Assembly: GCF_000518265.1 (NCBI RefSeq)
Contig: NZ_JADG01000017.1
Coordinates: 62,001-126,000, forward strand
Source of the DNA: Actinomadura oligospora ATCC 43269
GTDB taxonomy: Bacteria > Actinomycetota > Actinomycetes > Streptosporangiales > Streptosporangiaceae
Direction: 5' to 3'
Length of the DNA stretch: 64,000 bases
Below are positions 53,534 to 61,645 of this stretch, piece by piece. Position 1 is the first letter of the stretch, and each line of letters opens with the position of its first letter. Position numbers and translations under genes: made by a program. The notes below the pieces were generated by a model. That model was not told where the DNA came from, searched no databases, and worked only from the letters and a program-made list of their open reading frames with translations.

Positions 53534-54655
53534 TCAGCGGGGCGGGAGCAAGAGCCGTCCGGTGCGCAGACCACGCGCGGTGTTGATCCCCGCGGCGAGC
53601 CATCCGGCCGCGAGGACGAGGTAGAGGGCGACCGAAACCCAGGTCATCGCGGTGAGGCCGGTGGCCCTGGCCAGCGCGGACGCGCCGGTCACGCACGTCC
53701 CGACCGGGAAGGTGAACGCCCACCACGTCATCGCGAACGGCATCCCGGACGCCAGCGCCCGGCGGTTGGCGGCGAGGCACAGGACCAGCCACACCAGCGC
53801 GAACCCGAGGACCGGCACCCCGTACAGGACGCCGAACGCGTGCATGGCCCGCGCGTACTCGGGCGCGGCGGCGGGCGCGGCCCCGCCGAGCGCGCCGGCG
53901 GCCGTCGTGGACTGGCCGAGCGGCCCGAGCACCAGGAAGAGCGTCGGGGTGAGGGTGAGCGGCGCGAGCTTGTCGTGCGCGATCCGGTGCCAGACGACCG
54001 GGAGCAGCATCATCGTGAGCATCAGGCTCACGCCGAACATGGCGTAGCAGCCGTAGAGCATGGTCGCGCGCGCCTGGCCGTCCGGGAGGTGCGGGATGAG
54101 CGCGGGGCCGGTCGCGGCGGCGACCATCGGCGCGACCACGGGAAGCAGCCAGGTCGGGTTCGCCGTCCCGGGCCGAATCTCGTGCCGCGTGGCCATCAGG
54201 TAAGGAATGCCGAACGCGACCAGCAGCGAGTACACCGTTCCGGCCGTCCACAGGACCCAGGCGACCGTGACGGCGGCGGGCTCGCCGAGGACGTCGCGGC
54301 CGAGCGTGAGGGTGCCCGCGCCGACGGCCAGCAGCGCCATCGGCGGGCAGCCGTAGAAGACGGCCGTCCCCGGGTTCTCCAGCAGCATCGCGCGCGCCTC
54401 GGCCCGATAACGGACGAAGTGGACGAGCCGGGCGCCTGACAGCGCCAGGAGCATCAGCAGCCCGAGCCCCCAGAACACCACGGCGAACCGGTGCAGGCCG
54501 GGCACCGTCACCGGCAGCGCGTTCGCGCCGTTCGCCATGATCGCCGTCCCCATGACGGCGGCGTACCAGTTCGGCCCGAGGTGCCGGAACGCCTCGGCCG
54601 GACGATCGAGCTCCCCCAGAATGACCCGCTGAGGCGGTGCGACGGTGATCCCCAT
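53534..54655 (-). CDS. TDT/SLAC1-family transporter (TehA-like)
   Basis: A 373-aa membrane protein with about ten segments, of the tellurite-resistance/dicarboxylate transporter and anion-channel family. The conserved opening is FRHLGPNWYAAVMGTAIMAN, and FAMTWWAFTFPVGTCVTGA near residue 300 is also typical. Members export malate, sulfite or tellurite-related anions. Divergent from a LysR gene across a LysR box, so that regulator is its likely activator. Confidence 0.9.
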   Translation of the reverse strand: MGITVAPPQRVILGELDRPAEAFRHLGPNWYAAVMGTAIMANGANALPVTVPGLHRFAVVFWGLGLLMLLALSGARLVHFVRYRAEARAMLLENPGTAVFYGCPPMALLAVGAGTLTLGRDVLGEPAAVTVAWVLWTAGTVYSLLVAFGIPYLMATRHEIRPGTANPTWLLPVVAPMVAAATGPALIPHLPDGQARATMLYGCYAMFGVSLMLTMMLLPVVWHRIAHDKLAPLTLTPTLFLVLGPLGQSTTAAGALGGAAPAAAPEYARAMHAFGVLYGVPVLGFALVWLVLCLAANRRALASGMPFAMTWWAFTFPVGTCVTGASALARATGLTAMTWVSVALYLVLAAGWLAAGINTARGLRTGRLLLPPR

Positions 54656-54709
54656 GCCCTCAAGACTGCCGCCGCCCCGAAACGATCAGTAGTGGTCACG
54701 GCCCTATGG

Positions 54710-54732
54710 GGCCATAAGACGAGGTTATGGCC
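54710..54732. promoter_or_regulatory. LysR-type operator between TDT transporter and LysR
   Basis: GGCCATAA (54710-54717) and TTATGGCC (54725-54732) are perfect inverted arms around a seven-base spacer, matching the T-N11-A layout of LysR boxes. It lies 17 bases before the LysR start and ~55 from the transporter start, so autoregulation and divergent control are likely. Confidence 0.75.
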
Positions 54733-54749
54733 GGGGCTAGACTGGGATC

Positions 54750-55664
54750 ATGCCGCTGTCCCACCGCGTCCCCGATCTGACCGCGCTCGAACTGCTGCTC
54801 GCGGTCGTCCGGCTGGGCAGCGTCGGGCGCGCGGCGGCGGAGCTCGGCGTCACCCAGCCCGCCGCGAGCGCGCGGATCCGGTCCATGGAACGTCAGCTCG
54901 GCATGGCGCTCCTGGAGCGCTCGCCGCGCGGCTCGCGCCCCACGCAGGCGGGCGCGCTCGTCGCCGAGTGGGCCCAGCAGGTGGTGGACGCGGCGCACGC
55001 CCTGGACGCGGGCGTCGGGGCCCTGCGGGAGCGGCGCGACGGACGACTGCGCCTGGCGGCGAGCCTGACCGTGGCCGAATACCTGATGCCGGGCTGGCTG
55101 GTGGCGCTGCGGGAGGCCCGTCCGGACACGGCGGTGACGCTGCGCGCCGCCAACTCGACCGCCGTGGCCGAGCTCGTGCGCGCGGGGGAAGCCGACCTCG
55201 GGTTCGTGGAGGGCGTGCGCAAACCGTCCGGGCTGAGCGGCGCGATCGTCTCCACGGACCGTCTCGTCGTCGTGGTCGCGCCGAAGCACCCCTGGGCCCG
55301 CCGCCGCTCGGGGATCACCTCGGAGGAGCTGGCGACGACGCCGCTGATCCTCCGCGAGGAGGGGTCCGGAACCCGCGAGGTGCTGGACCGGGCGCTCTCC
55401 GCGCACGGCGGCGCGGCCCCGCCGATGCTCCAGCTGGCGTCCACGACGGCGCTCAAGGGCTCGGCGGTGTCCGGGGCGGGCCCGGTGGTGGTGAGCGAGC
55501 TGGCCGTCACCGACGAGCTGGCCCGGGGCAGGCTGGTGGACGTGCCCGTCCGCGAACTCGATCTGTCGCGTCCGCTGCGTGCGGTCTGGCCTGCGGGAAC
55601 GCGTCCGGCGGGCCCGGCCCGCGACCTGCTGTCGCTGTGCCGGAGCGCTGCGCCCGCGCCCTGA
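54750..55664 (+). CDS. LysR-family transcriptional regulator
   Basis: A 304-aa LysR protein. Helix-turn-helix at residues ~8-65 (LTALELLLAVVRLGSVGRAA, then AELGVTQPAASARIRSMERQ). The effector domain follows (VAEYLMPGWLVALREARPDT and later segments). ATG at 54750. Divergent from the TDT transporter. Family members of this type have been linked to sulfur or anion metabolism, but the ligand is unknown. Confidence 0.93.
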   Translation: MPLSHRVPDLTALELLLAVVRLGSVGRAAAELGVTQPAASARIRSMERQLGMALLERSPRGSRPTQAGALVAEWAQQVVDAAHALDAGVGALRERRDGRLRLAASLTVAEYLMPGWLVALREARPDTAVTLRAANSTAVAELVRAGEADLGFVEGVRKPSGLSGAIVSTDRLVVVVAPKHPWARRRSGITSEELATTPLILREEGSGTREVLDRALSAHGGAAPPMLQLASTTALKGSAVSGAGPVVVSELAVTDELARGRLVDVPVRELDLSRPLRAVWPAGTRPAGPARDLLSLCRSAAPAP

Positions 55665-55674
55665 CACGACCCTG

Positions 55675-55688
55675 CCGCCGGCCGGCGG
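55675..55688. terminator. GC palindrome between convergent LysR and YceI genes
   Basis: CCGCCGGCCGGCGG is a perfect 14-base palindrome in the 27-base gap between the two stops. As RNA it would need a small loop, so the stem is short; a weak bidirectional terminator. Confidence 0.4.
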
Positions 55689-55691
55689 GCG

Positions 55692-56267
55692 TCAGGCGGC
55701 CTTGACCAGCTGGATCTCCAGCTGGATGGCGATCGTGTCGCCGAGGACGACCTTGTCGCCCTGGAGCGGGATGTTGAACTCGATGCCGAAGTCGCGGCGG
55801 CTGATCTCGGCGGTGGCGGTGAAGCCCGCGCGCAGGCCGCCCCAGGGGTCCTCGCTGACGCCGTGGTACTCCGACAGCATCCGCACCGGGCGGGTCACGC
55901 CCCGGACGGCCAGCTCGCCGTCCACGTGGAAGCGGGGCGTGCGGGCGCGGCGGCCGACGGTGGCGCGCTCGACGCCGGTGGTGGTGAAGCTCATCACCGG
56001 GTGCCGCTCCACGTCCAGGAAGTCGGCGGACCGGACGTGCGCGTCCCGGTCGGCGTTGCGGGTGTCGAGGGAGGCGAGCGTGATCTCCGCCCGCGCGGAC
56101 GAGTCGAACGGGTCGTCCGCGATGCGCGCCTCCCCGGCGAACTCGGGGAACGTCCCGCGCACGGTCGTCATCAGGTGCCGGACGGAGAAGGTGATCTCGG
56201 AATGGGCGGGGTCGATGGTCCAGCGCCCGGACGTCAGGCCCGGCGCGGCGTCATCCAGCGTCAACAT
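55692..56267 (-). CDS. YceI-family protein
   Basis: A 191-aa lipocalin-like YceI protein. Characteristic segments: GRWTIDPAHSEITFSVRHLM (residues ~14-33), TTVRGTFPEFAGEARI, DFLDVERHPVMSFTTTGV and the closing GDTIAIQLEIQLVKAA. No signal peptide, so cytoplasmic, as in many actinomycete copies. The fold binds isoprenoid-like lipids in characterised members. ATG after GGGGGA, very close. It diverges from the stress-protein gene. Confidence 0.92.
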   Translation of the reverse strand: MLTLDDAAPGLTSGRWTIDPAHSEITFSVRHLMTTVRGTFPEFAGEARIADDPFDSSARAEITLASLDTRNADRDAHVRSADFLDVERHPVMSFTTTGVERATVGRRARTPRFHVDGELAVRGVTRPVRMLSEYHGVSEDPWGGLRAGFTATAEISRRDFGIEFNIPLQGDKVVLGDTIAIQLEIQLVKAA

Positions 56268-56407
56268 TCCCCCAAATGTCTACATTTCACGCAGCGCACG
56301 TGAATCTACCGCAGAACCACCCAGACAGGTCCAATCCAGACGAGGCCGGGGGACGACCGCCGACCGCCCTCCCGCATGTCCGCCGACCTGGGGGGAAGAA
56401 ACAGGAC

Positions 56408-57226
56408 GTGATCGGAGAACACGTGCTGGCCGGGTACGAGTCGGGCAGCGGCGGCCGCGAGGCGCTGCGCCTGGCCCGGACCGTGGTCGCGCTGACCGGG
56501 GGCCGCCTGACCGTCGCGCACGTCCACCCGCCGGACCGTCCGGCCGCCGCGGGCGAGGCGCTGACCGTCCTGAAGCAGGCCGAGGAGCTGCTCGCCGAGT
56601 CCGCGCCGGAGCTGTCCGCCGAGTTCGTCGCCCAGGAGGCGCGCGGGGTGGGCCGCGGCCTTTCCACGCTGGCCAGCCGGACGGGCGCGGACCTCATCGT
56701 GATCGGCTCCCAGGAGGGCGGCGCGCACGGCCGGGTCGCGGTCGGCGCGGCCGGCGACAACCTGCTGCACGCCTCCAACGAGGCCGTCATGATCACTCCG
56801 GCCGGGTACGAGCCGCCCGAGCGGCTCGGCCGCATCACCCTGTCGTACGTGCGCCGCCCCCAGGCCGACGAGGCCGTCGAGCGGACCGCCCTGGCGGCCC
56901 TCGCCCTGGACGTCCCGCTGCGGCTGATCACCCTGGCGGTCGGCGACGACGAGCCCCGCGGACGTCTCCGCGACGACCTGGCCCTGGCCATCCGCCACGC
57001 CCAGGAGACGTCCGGCCTGCCGGCCGAGGCCGTGACCGCCGAACTGGCCGAGGGCGACGACGTGGCCGACGCTCTCGCCGACGTGCCCTGGCCCGAGGGG
57101 GAACTGCTCGTCCTGGCCAGCTCCGAGGACGCGTCCGCGCACCAGGTCTTCCTGGGAGAGATGGCGCTGAAGGTCCTGCGGGCGGCCTCCTGTCCGGTCG
57201 CCGTCCTCCCGAGGGGCTACTCCTGA
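56408..57226 (+). CDS. Universal stress protein, two tandem UspA domains
   Basis: A 272-aa cytoplasmic protein with two Usp folds (residues ~1-135 and ~140-272). Domain 1 has HVLAGYESGSGGREALRLAR and DLIVIGSQEGGAHGRVAVGAAG, with the ATP-binding G-x2-G-x9-G type loop partly kept. Domain 2 ends VLRAASCPVAVLPRGYS. GTG start with weak AGGAC upstream; longer readings were rejected as outside the domain. Usp proteins help survival under stress; tandem copies are common in actinomycetes. Confidence 0.88.
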   Translation: MIGEHVLAGYESGSGGREALRLARTVVALTGGRLTVAHVHPPDRPAAAGEALTVLKQAEELLAESAPELSAEFVAQEARGVGRGLSTLASRTGADLIVIGSQEGGAHGRVAVGAAGDNLLHASNEAVMITPAGYEPPERLGRITLSYVRRPQADEAVERTALAALALDVPLRLITLAVGDDEPRGRLRDDLALAIRHAQETSGLPAEAVTAELAEGDDVADALADVPWPEGELLVLASSEDASAHQVFLGEMALKVLRAASCPVAVLPRGYS

Positions 57227-57347
57227 CCTAGTCACCGGCGACCCCCACGCCGATAGCCCAGGATGGCCGTTTCACCCCGAACTGCTTGCGGGTCGAATTT
57301 ACCTTCGCTACATTCCGTCGAGATCAATACGTGACCTTGGAGCGTCA

Positions 57348-58373
57348 TTGGATCCCATCGGCGGGAAGTTGCTGGACATCGCCCGGCAGCAGATCGGCTA
57401 CCAGGCGAAGGACGACGGTTACTCCAAGTACGGAGAGTGGTACCGGACGGCCGTCGACGGCGACCACGACTCCTACTTCTCCACCGCTCCGTGGTGCGAC
57501 ATGTTCCTCGCCTGGGCCGCCCAGCAGGCCGGGGTCGCTCAGCAGGCCGGCCGGTTCGCGTCCACCGTCGACCACGCCAAGTGGTTCCAGAAGCAGGGCG
57601 CGTTCGGGCACACCCCCGAGGCCGGGGCCCTGGTGTTCTACGACTGGTCCGGCAGCGGCGACCTCGACCAGATCGACCACGTCGGCCTCGTCGAGTCGGT
57701 CGACGGCGACTGCCTGCACACGATCGAGGGCAACACCGACGGCGGACGGCTCATCCGGCACACCCGCTGCGACGACGCCAAGGTGGTCGGCTACGGCTAC
57801 CCGGGCCGCGTCAAGATCACCGAGCGGCACGCGCCGAAGCACGCCGCTCCCCCGGCGTCCGTCCGGGACGTCGGCCCGGACGTCGGCACCGCGCAGGACG
57901 CGTCCGCCGCGACGGCCCGGCACCTTCCGGCCCCGACGCCCCACCAGGGGGGCGATCTCCCCTCGCAGGAGGTCGTGCTGGGCGGCGTCCTGGCCCTCAT
58001 CCTGTGCGGGACGGTCGCGCTCAGCGCCGGGAGGGCCGCCGCCGCCCGCGCCGCCGAACTGGCCCCGGACCGCGCGCCCATCCGCGTCCGCAAGCGCGGC
58101 AAGCACCACCGCCCGGCCGCCCCGGTCGCCCTCCCCGCAGACGTCACCCCAGCCGACCTGGACGAGGCCGCCTCCGAGACCACGGTCATGCCCGCCCTCT
58201 CCCTCGCCGCCGCCCACCAGGCCGAGGACCGCGAGTTCTGGGGCCGCATCGCCCACCTCCAGGAGGACGAGGACCTGGCCTTCTGGGACGACCTGCACCA
58301 CGAGTCCACGCTCACCTCCCCCCTGTCGCGCCCCCTGGCCCCCGCCGGGGACGAGAAGACCACACCCGCCTAG
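57348..58373 (+). CDS. CHAP-domain amidase-like protein with central membrane segment
   Basis: A 341-aa protein starting at TTG six bases after GGAG. Residues ~1-160 are a CHAP cysteine peptidase/amidase domain: Cys in TAPWCDMFLAWAAQ (~48), His in QIDHVGLVES (~108) and Asn/Glu in TIEGNTDGG. A Pro/Ala linker is followed by one membrane segment (VVLGGVLALILCGTVALSAG, ~205-225). A charged C-terminal tail ends in an acidic stretch (LQEDEDLAFWDDLHHE). CHAP enzymes cut peptidoglycan, but here no N-terminal signal precedes the catalytic domain, which is unusual. Possibly the membrane segment acts as the export signal. Confidence 0.88.
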   Translation: MDPIGGKLLDIARQQIGYQAKDDGYSKYGEWYRTAVDGDHDSYFSTAPWCDMFLAWAAQQAGVAQQAGRFASTVDHAKWFQKQGAFGHTPEAGALVFYDWSGSGDLDQIDHVGLVESVDGDCLHTIEGNTDGGRLIRHTRCDDAKVVGYGYPGRVKITERHAPKHAAPPASVRDVGPDVGTAQDASAATARHLPAPTPHQGGDLPSQEVVLGGVLALILCGTVALSAGRAAAARAAELAPDRAPIRVRKRGKHHRPAAPVALPADVTPADLDEAASETTVMPALSLAAAHQAEDREFWGRIAHLQEDEDLAFWDDLHHESTLTSPLSRPLAPAGDEKTTPA

Positions 58374-58434
58374 GGCGTGCCTCAAAGTCGCCGCCGCCCG
58401 GGGCGAGTGGGGCGGGCGGCTTTGAGACACGCCC
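58373..58434 (+). terminator. Long stem-loop after the CHAP gene
   Basis: GGGCGTGCCTCAAAG (58373-58387) pairs with CTTTGAGACACGCCC (58420-58434) with one mismatch; the stem extends by CGCC/GGCG. It begins at the last base of the stop codon and separates the CHAP gene from the tRNA cluster. Confidence 0.75.
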
Positions 58435-58559
58435 AGGGAGCCGCAGGTGGCGGGCGTGGCGCGCGGGCACGCGAGGCGCGCCCGCGCGAGCGTCGAGTGG
58501 GCATCATCGCCGGAGTTCCGCTAAAGTTAACGACGTCGCCGGGGAAACCCGGACGGCAC

Positions 58560-58631
58560 GCGGAAGTGGCTCAGTGGTAGAGCATCACCTTGCCAAGGTG
58601 AGGGTCGCGGGTTCGAATCCCGTCTTCCGCT
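58560..58631 (+). tRNA. tRNA-Gly (GCC)
   Basis: A 72-base cloverleaf: acceptor stem GCGGAAG/CTTCCGC, D-arm GGCTCAGTGGTAGAGC, anticodon loop TTGCCAA with GCC in a TCACC/GGTGA stem, and T-loop TTCGAAT. No CCA is encoded; the discriminator is T. First of three tRNAs. Confidence 0.97.
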
Positions 58632-58663
58632 CTGAGAGGCAGGCCGTTTGCCGGTCTCGCTCT

Positions 58664-58734
58664 GGTGGAGTGGCCGAGAGGCGAGGCAACGGCCTGCAAA
58701 GCCGTGTACACGGGTTCAAATCCCGTCTCCACCT
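58664..58734 (+). tRNA. tRNA-Cys (GCA)
   Basis: A 71-base cloverleaf: acceptor stem GGTGGAG/CTCCACC, anticodon loop CTGCAAA with GCA in an ACGGC/GCCGT stem, and T-loop TTCAAAT. No CCA is encoded. Confidence 0.96.
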
Positions 58735-58766
58735 CTGTGCCGTGCCCCCTTCGAGTGCACGAGCCC

Positions 58767-58841
58767 GGGCGATTAGCTCAGTGGGAGAGCGCTACCTTGA
58801 CACGGTAGAGGTCACTGGTTCAATCCCAGTATCGCCCACCA
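58767..58841 (+). tRNA. tRNA-Val (GAC)
   Basis: A cloverleaf with acceptor stem GGGCGAT/ATCGCCC, anticodon loop TTGACAC with GAC in a CTACC/GGTAG stem, T-loop TTCAATC, and encoded ACCA end. The Gly-Cys-Val order is a common actinomycete tRNA cluster. Confidence 0.97.
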
Positions 58842-58845
58842 CCCA

Positions 58846-58882
58846 CCCCAGGTCAGGACCCCGGTCCTCGACTTGGGGTTTT
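58846..58882 (+). terminator. Intrinsic terminator of the tRNA cluster
   Basis: CCCCAGGTCAGGACC (58846-58860) pairs with GGTCCTCGACTTGGGG (58863-58878) with small bulges, followed by TTTT. This is the clearest rho-independent terminator in the window, five bases after the tRNA-Val CCA. Confidence 0.88.
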
Positions 58883-58916
58883 CCGCGTTCGCCCTCTTCC
58901 TCGTTCACGCCCTTCC

Positions 58917-59741
58917 TCAGCGCCCCCGTCGGGCGTGGGTGCGCGCCGACAGCGGCACGAACACGATCAGCAGCGCGACCGAACAGATCAGGACCGCGGC
59001 CACCGGGTGCTCCATCGGCCAGGCCGGATGCGCCGACCGCACGCCCGGGTTCCCGAACAGGTCGCGCGCGGCGGCGGTGATCGCGCTCACCGGGTTCCAG
59101 TCGGCGACGAACCGCAGCCAGGCCGGCATGCCGTCCGTCGGGACGAAGGCGTTGGACAGCATCGTGACCGGCAGGAACAGCGGCACCAGCTGGGCGGCCG
59201 TCTGCTCGTCCTTCACCACCAGTCCCAGGTACACGCCGACCCAGCCCAGCGCGTACCGCAGCAGGACGATCAGCAGGAACGCCTCGGCCGTGGAGATCGC
59301 GCCGCGATGCGGCTGCCAGCCGACCAGGAGACCGGTCACCACCATGATCGCGAGCAGGGGCAGGCCGATGAGGGAGTCGGCCCCGGTCTGCCCGAAGGGA
59401 ACGGCGAGCCGCGCGGTCGGCATGGACCGGATCCGGTCCGTCACGCCCTGGGACGCGTCGGCGGCCGTCCGCGTCATGACCCCCTGGACGGCCGTGAAGG
59501 TCACCATCGCGAACAGGCCCGGCATCAGGTACTCGCGGTAGTCGCCCCCGCCCGGCACTTGGATGGCGCTGCCGAAGACGTAGCCGAACAGCACGACCAT
59601 GACGACGGGGAAGATCAGCGCTGCGACGATCTGGCCGGGCTCGGCCTTCAGACGCGCGACTTCGCGGGCGACGAGGACCAGCCCGTCGCCGACCGGCCGG
59701 CGCAGACGTCCGGCGGTGGGGGTGGGGGTGGCCGTGGTCAT
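58917..59741 (-). CDS. ABC-2 type exporter permease (DrrB-like)
   Basis: A 274-aa integral membrane protein with six segments. Features: VAREVARLKAEPGQIVAALI at the start, YLMPGLFAMVTFTAVQG in segment 2 and VPLFLPVTMLSNAFVPTDGM, the ABC-2 signature. ATG overlaps the ATPase stop as ATGA. With the ATPase it makes an exporter of the daunorubicin-resistance type; substrate unknown. Confidence 0.92.
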   Translation of the reverse strand: MTTATPTPTAGRLRRPVGDGLVLVAREVARLKAEPGQIVAALIFPVVMVVLFGYVFGSAIQVPGGGDYREYLMPGLFAMVTFTAVQGVMTRTAADASQGVTDRIRSMPTARLAVPFGQTGADSLIGLPLLAIMVVTGLLVGWQPHRGAISTAEAFLLIVLLRYALGWVGVYLGLVVKDEQTAAQLVPLFLPVTMLSNAFVPTDGMPAWLRFVADWNPVSAITAAARDLFGNPGVRSAHPAWPMEHPVAAVLICSVALLIVFVPLSARTHARRGR

Positions 59742-60706
59742 CGGACGCTCTCCTCAGAGTCGGCGAAGGGGGCTGCGAGGGAATCGGTGAGGCGGAGGAA
59801 CACCTCGTCGAGGGTGGGACGGCGCAGCCGGACGTCGGCGGCGACGACCCCGGCGCGGTCGAGCTCCCGCACGACGTCGGCGAGCCGGAACGCGCCGCCG
59901 GGCAGGGGCACGCTGAGCCGGTCGGCGCCGGTCATCGTGGGGTCGGTCCCGGCCAGGCCGTGCAGGACGGACGCGGCGGGGCGCAGCGCGCCGGGGTCCT
60001 CGAGGACGACGTCGAGGCTGTCGCCGATGGCGGCCTTCAGTTCGTCGGGCGCGCCGGTGGCGATCACCCGTCCGTGGTCGACGACGGCGATGTCGTCGGC
60101 CAGGCGGTCGGCCTCGTCCAGGTACTGCGTGGTGAGCAGGACCGTGGTGCCGTCCGCGACCAGCGCGCGGACGGCGTCCCAGATCTCGGTCCGGCTCCGC
60201 GGGTCGAGGCCGGTGGTCGGCTCGTCCAGGAAGAGCACGTCGGGGCGCTGGATCAGGCACGTGATCAGGTCGAGGCGGCGGCGCATCCCGCCGGAGTAGC
60301 CGGCGACGCGGCGGTCGGCGGCGTCCGCCAGCCCGAAGCGTTCGAGCAGGTCGTCGGCCCGCCGGTGCGCCTCGCGCCGGGGCAGGTGGCACAGGCGCCC
60401 GAACATGCGCAGGTTGGCGCGTCCGGTGAGCTTCTCGTCCACGGCGGCGAACTGGCCCGCGAGCCCGATCCGCTCGCGCACCCGGCCCGCCTGGCGGACG
60501 ACGTCGTATCCGGCGACGCGGGCGTGTCCGGCATCGGGGGCGGACAGTGTCGCGAGGATGCGCACCGCGGTCGTCTTGCCCGCGCCGTTCGGGCCGAGCA
60601 CGCCGCAGATCGTCCCTTCGGGGACGCCGAGGTCCAGGCCGCGCAGAGCGCGCGTGTCGCCGAAGGACTTGTTCAGCCCCTCGGCGAGGACGATCGGATC
60701 GGTCAT
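59738..60706 (-). CDS. ABC exporter ATPase (DrrA-like)
   Basis: A 322-aa ABC ATPase. Walker A GPNGAGKTT (residue ~38), signature YSGGMRRRLDL (~139), Walker B VLFLDEPTTGLD (~158) and the switch histidine in LLTTQYL-type context (here Gln precedes Tyr, as in DrrA). The C-terminal ~90 residues are the DrrA-type regulatory tail. ATG three bases after GGAGGG. Promoter and operator lie upstream, shared with the divergent TetR gene. Confidence 0.93.
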   Translation of the reverse strand: MTDPIVLAEGLNKSFGDTRALRGLDLGVPEGTICGVLGPNGAGKTTAVRILATLSAPDAGHARVAGYDVVRQAGRVRERIGLAGQFAAVDEKLTGRANLRMFGRLCHLPRREAHRRADDLLERFGLADAADRRVAGYSGGMRRRLDLITCLIQRPDVLFLDEPTTGLDPRSRTEIWDAVRALVADGTTVLLTTQYLDEADRLADDIAVVDHGRVIATGAPDELKAAIGDSLDVVLEDPGALRPAASVLHGLAGTDPTMTGADRLSVPLPGGAFRLADVVRELDRAGVVAADVRLRRPTLDEVFLRLTDSLAAPFADSEESVR

Positions 60707-60720
60707 GATCCCTCCACTGG

Positions 60721-60802
60721 GTATGCTGTACGCAGAAAGTGAGACTAGTAATCGCGTACCGCGTACGCAAGTGGTTGCGCCGAATTACCGGGTACTTCGT
60801 AC
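60721..60802. promoter_or_regulatory. Three repeated operators between ABC exporter and TetR
   Basis: GTATGCTGTAC (60721-60731), GTACCGCGTAC (60756-60766) and GTACTTCGTAC (60792-60802) are three copies of GTAC-N3-GTAC, spaced 35-36 bases apart, each followed by GCA. They are the probable binding sites of the adjacent TetR protein. Confidence 0.78.
60742..60770 (-). promoter_or_regulatory. Promoter of the ABC exporter operon
   Basis: TTGCGT (60765-60770) and TAGTCT (60742-60747) on the minus strand are separated by 17 bases. The middle operator overlaps this -35/spacer, so the repressor would block RNA polymerase. Confidence 0.6.
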
Positions 60803-60820
60803 GCACTTGGAGGGGGAAGG

Positions 60821-61549
60821 GTGCCCGACGCCGAGTACACCAACATCTGGATGCGGCCGGAGCGGCCCGCCCGGGGCCCGAAGCCCGCCTACAGTCGCGC
60901 CCAGATCACCGAGGCCGCCGTCCGGATCGCCGACACCGAGGGCCTGGAGGCCGCGACCATGCGGCGGATCGCCGCCGAGATCGGCGCGGGCGCGATGTCG
61001 CTGTACCGGTACGTCCCGAGCCGGGACGACCTGATCGAGCTGATGGCCGACCACCTCATGGGCGAGATCGACCTGAAGGACGTCCCGTCCGGCGACTGGC
61101 GCTCCGACCTGCGGCGTTACGCCGACCAGACGCGGGCGATGTGGTTGCGGCACCCCTGGATCGCCACCGCGAACCGTTCGCTTCCCGGGTACGGCCCCAA
61201 CCAGCTGCGGCTGATCGAGCAGGTGATGGGGGTGTTGGACCCGCTCGTCCCCATCGACGAGAACCTCGCGCTCATGGGGATCCTGAACGGCTACGTCGAG
61301 GGTGCAGCCCGCGACGAGGTCACCACGGCGGAGGAGATCCGCCGCAGTGGGCTCAGCGAGGAGGACTGGGCCGCGCGCAACCACCCCTACCTGCGGCAAG
61401 TCCTGGAAAGCGGTAAGTACCCGCTCTTCACGAAGATCGCGATGGAGGCGCGCCAGCCACGCCTGAGCCGCGACGAGCAGTTCCGGCACGGCCTGGACCG
61501 CGTCCTCGACTGCATCGAGGCATCCCTCCCCCATTCCACCGAAGACTGA
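60821..61549 (+). CDS. TetR-family repressor of the ABC exporter
   Basis: A 242-aa TetR protein. Helix-turn-helix at residues ~28-75 (ITEAAVRIADTEGLEAATMR, then RIAAEIGAGAMSLYRYVPSR). The C-terminal domain (LRRYADQTRAMWLRHPWIA) is of the TetR_C type common beside antibiotic ABC exporters. GTG directly after AGGGGGAAGG. The 24-residue N-terminal arm is Pro/Arg-rich and may touch DNA. Divergent from the exporter across three operator copies. Confidence 0.93.
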   Translation: MPDAEYTNIWMRPERPARGPKPAYSRAQITEAAVRIADTEGLEAATMRRIAAEIGAGAMSLYRYVPSRDDLIELMADHLMGEIDLKDVPSGDWRSDLRRYADQTRAMWLRHPWIATANRSLPGYGPNQLRLIEQVMGVLDPLVPIDENLALMGILNGYVEGAARDEVTTAEEIRRSGLSEEDWAARNHPYLRQVLESGKYPLFTKIAMEARQPRLSRDEQFRHGLDRVLDCIEASLPHSTED

Positions 61550-61645
61550 CCGTCTGCGAGGACACGTCGAGCAGTATCTGCGTGCGGCACGCCGCGCCCG
61601 CCCGGGCGGTCGGCGGTTCGGGCGGTTCGACGGTTGGGCGGGAGG

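Noticed and set aside
58560..58841. tRNA cluster as an integration site of the defence island or another element
   Set aside because: No integrase gene and no second copy of a tRNA 3' end were seen in the window; the island lies 29 kb away.
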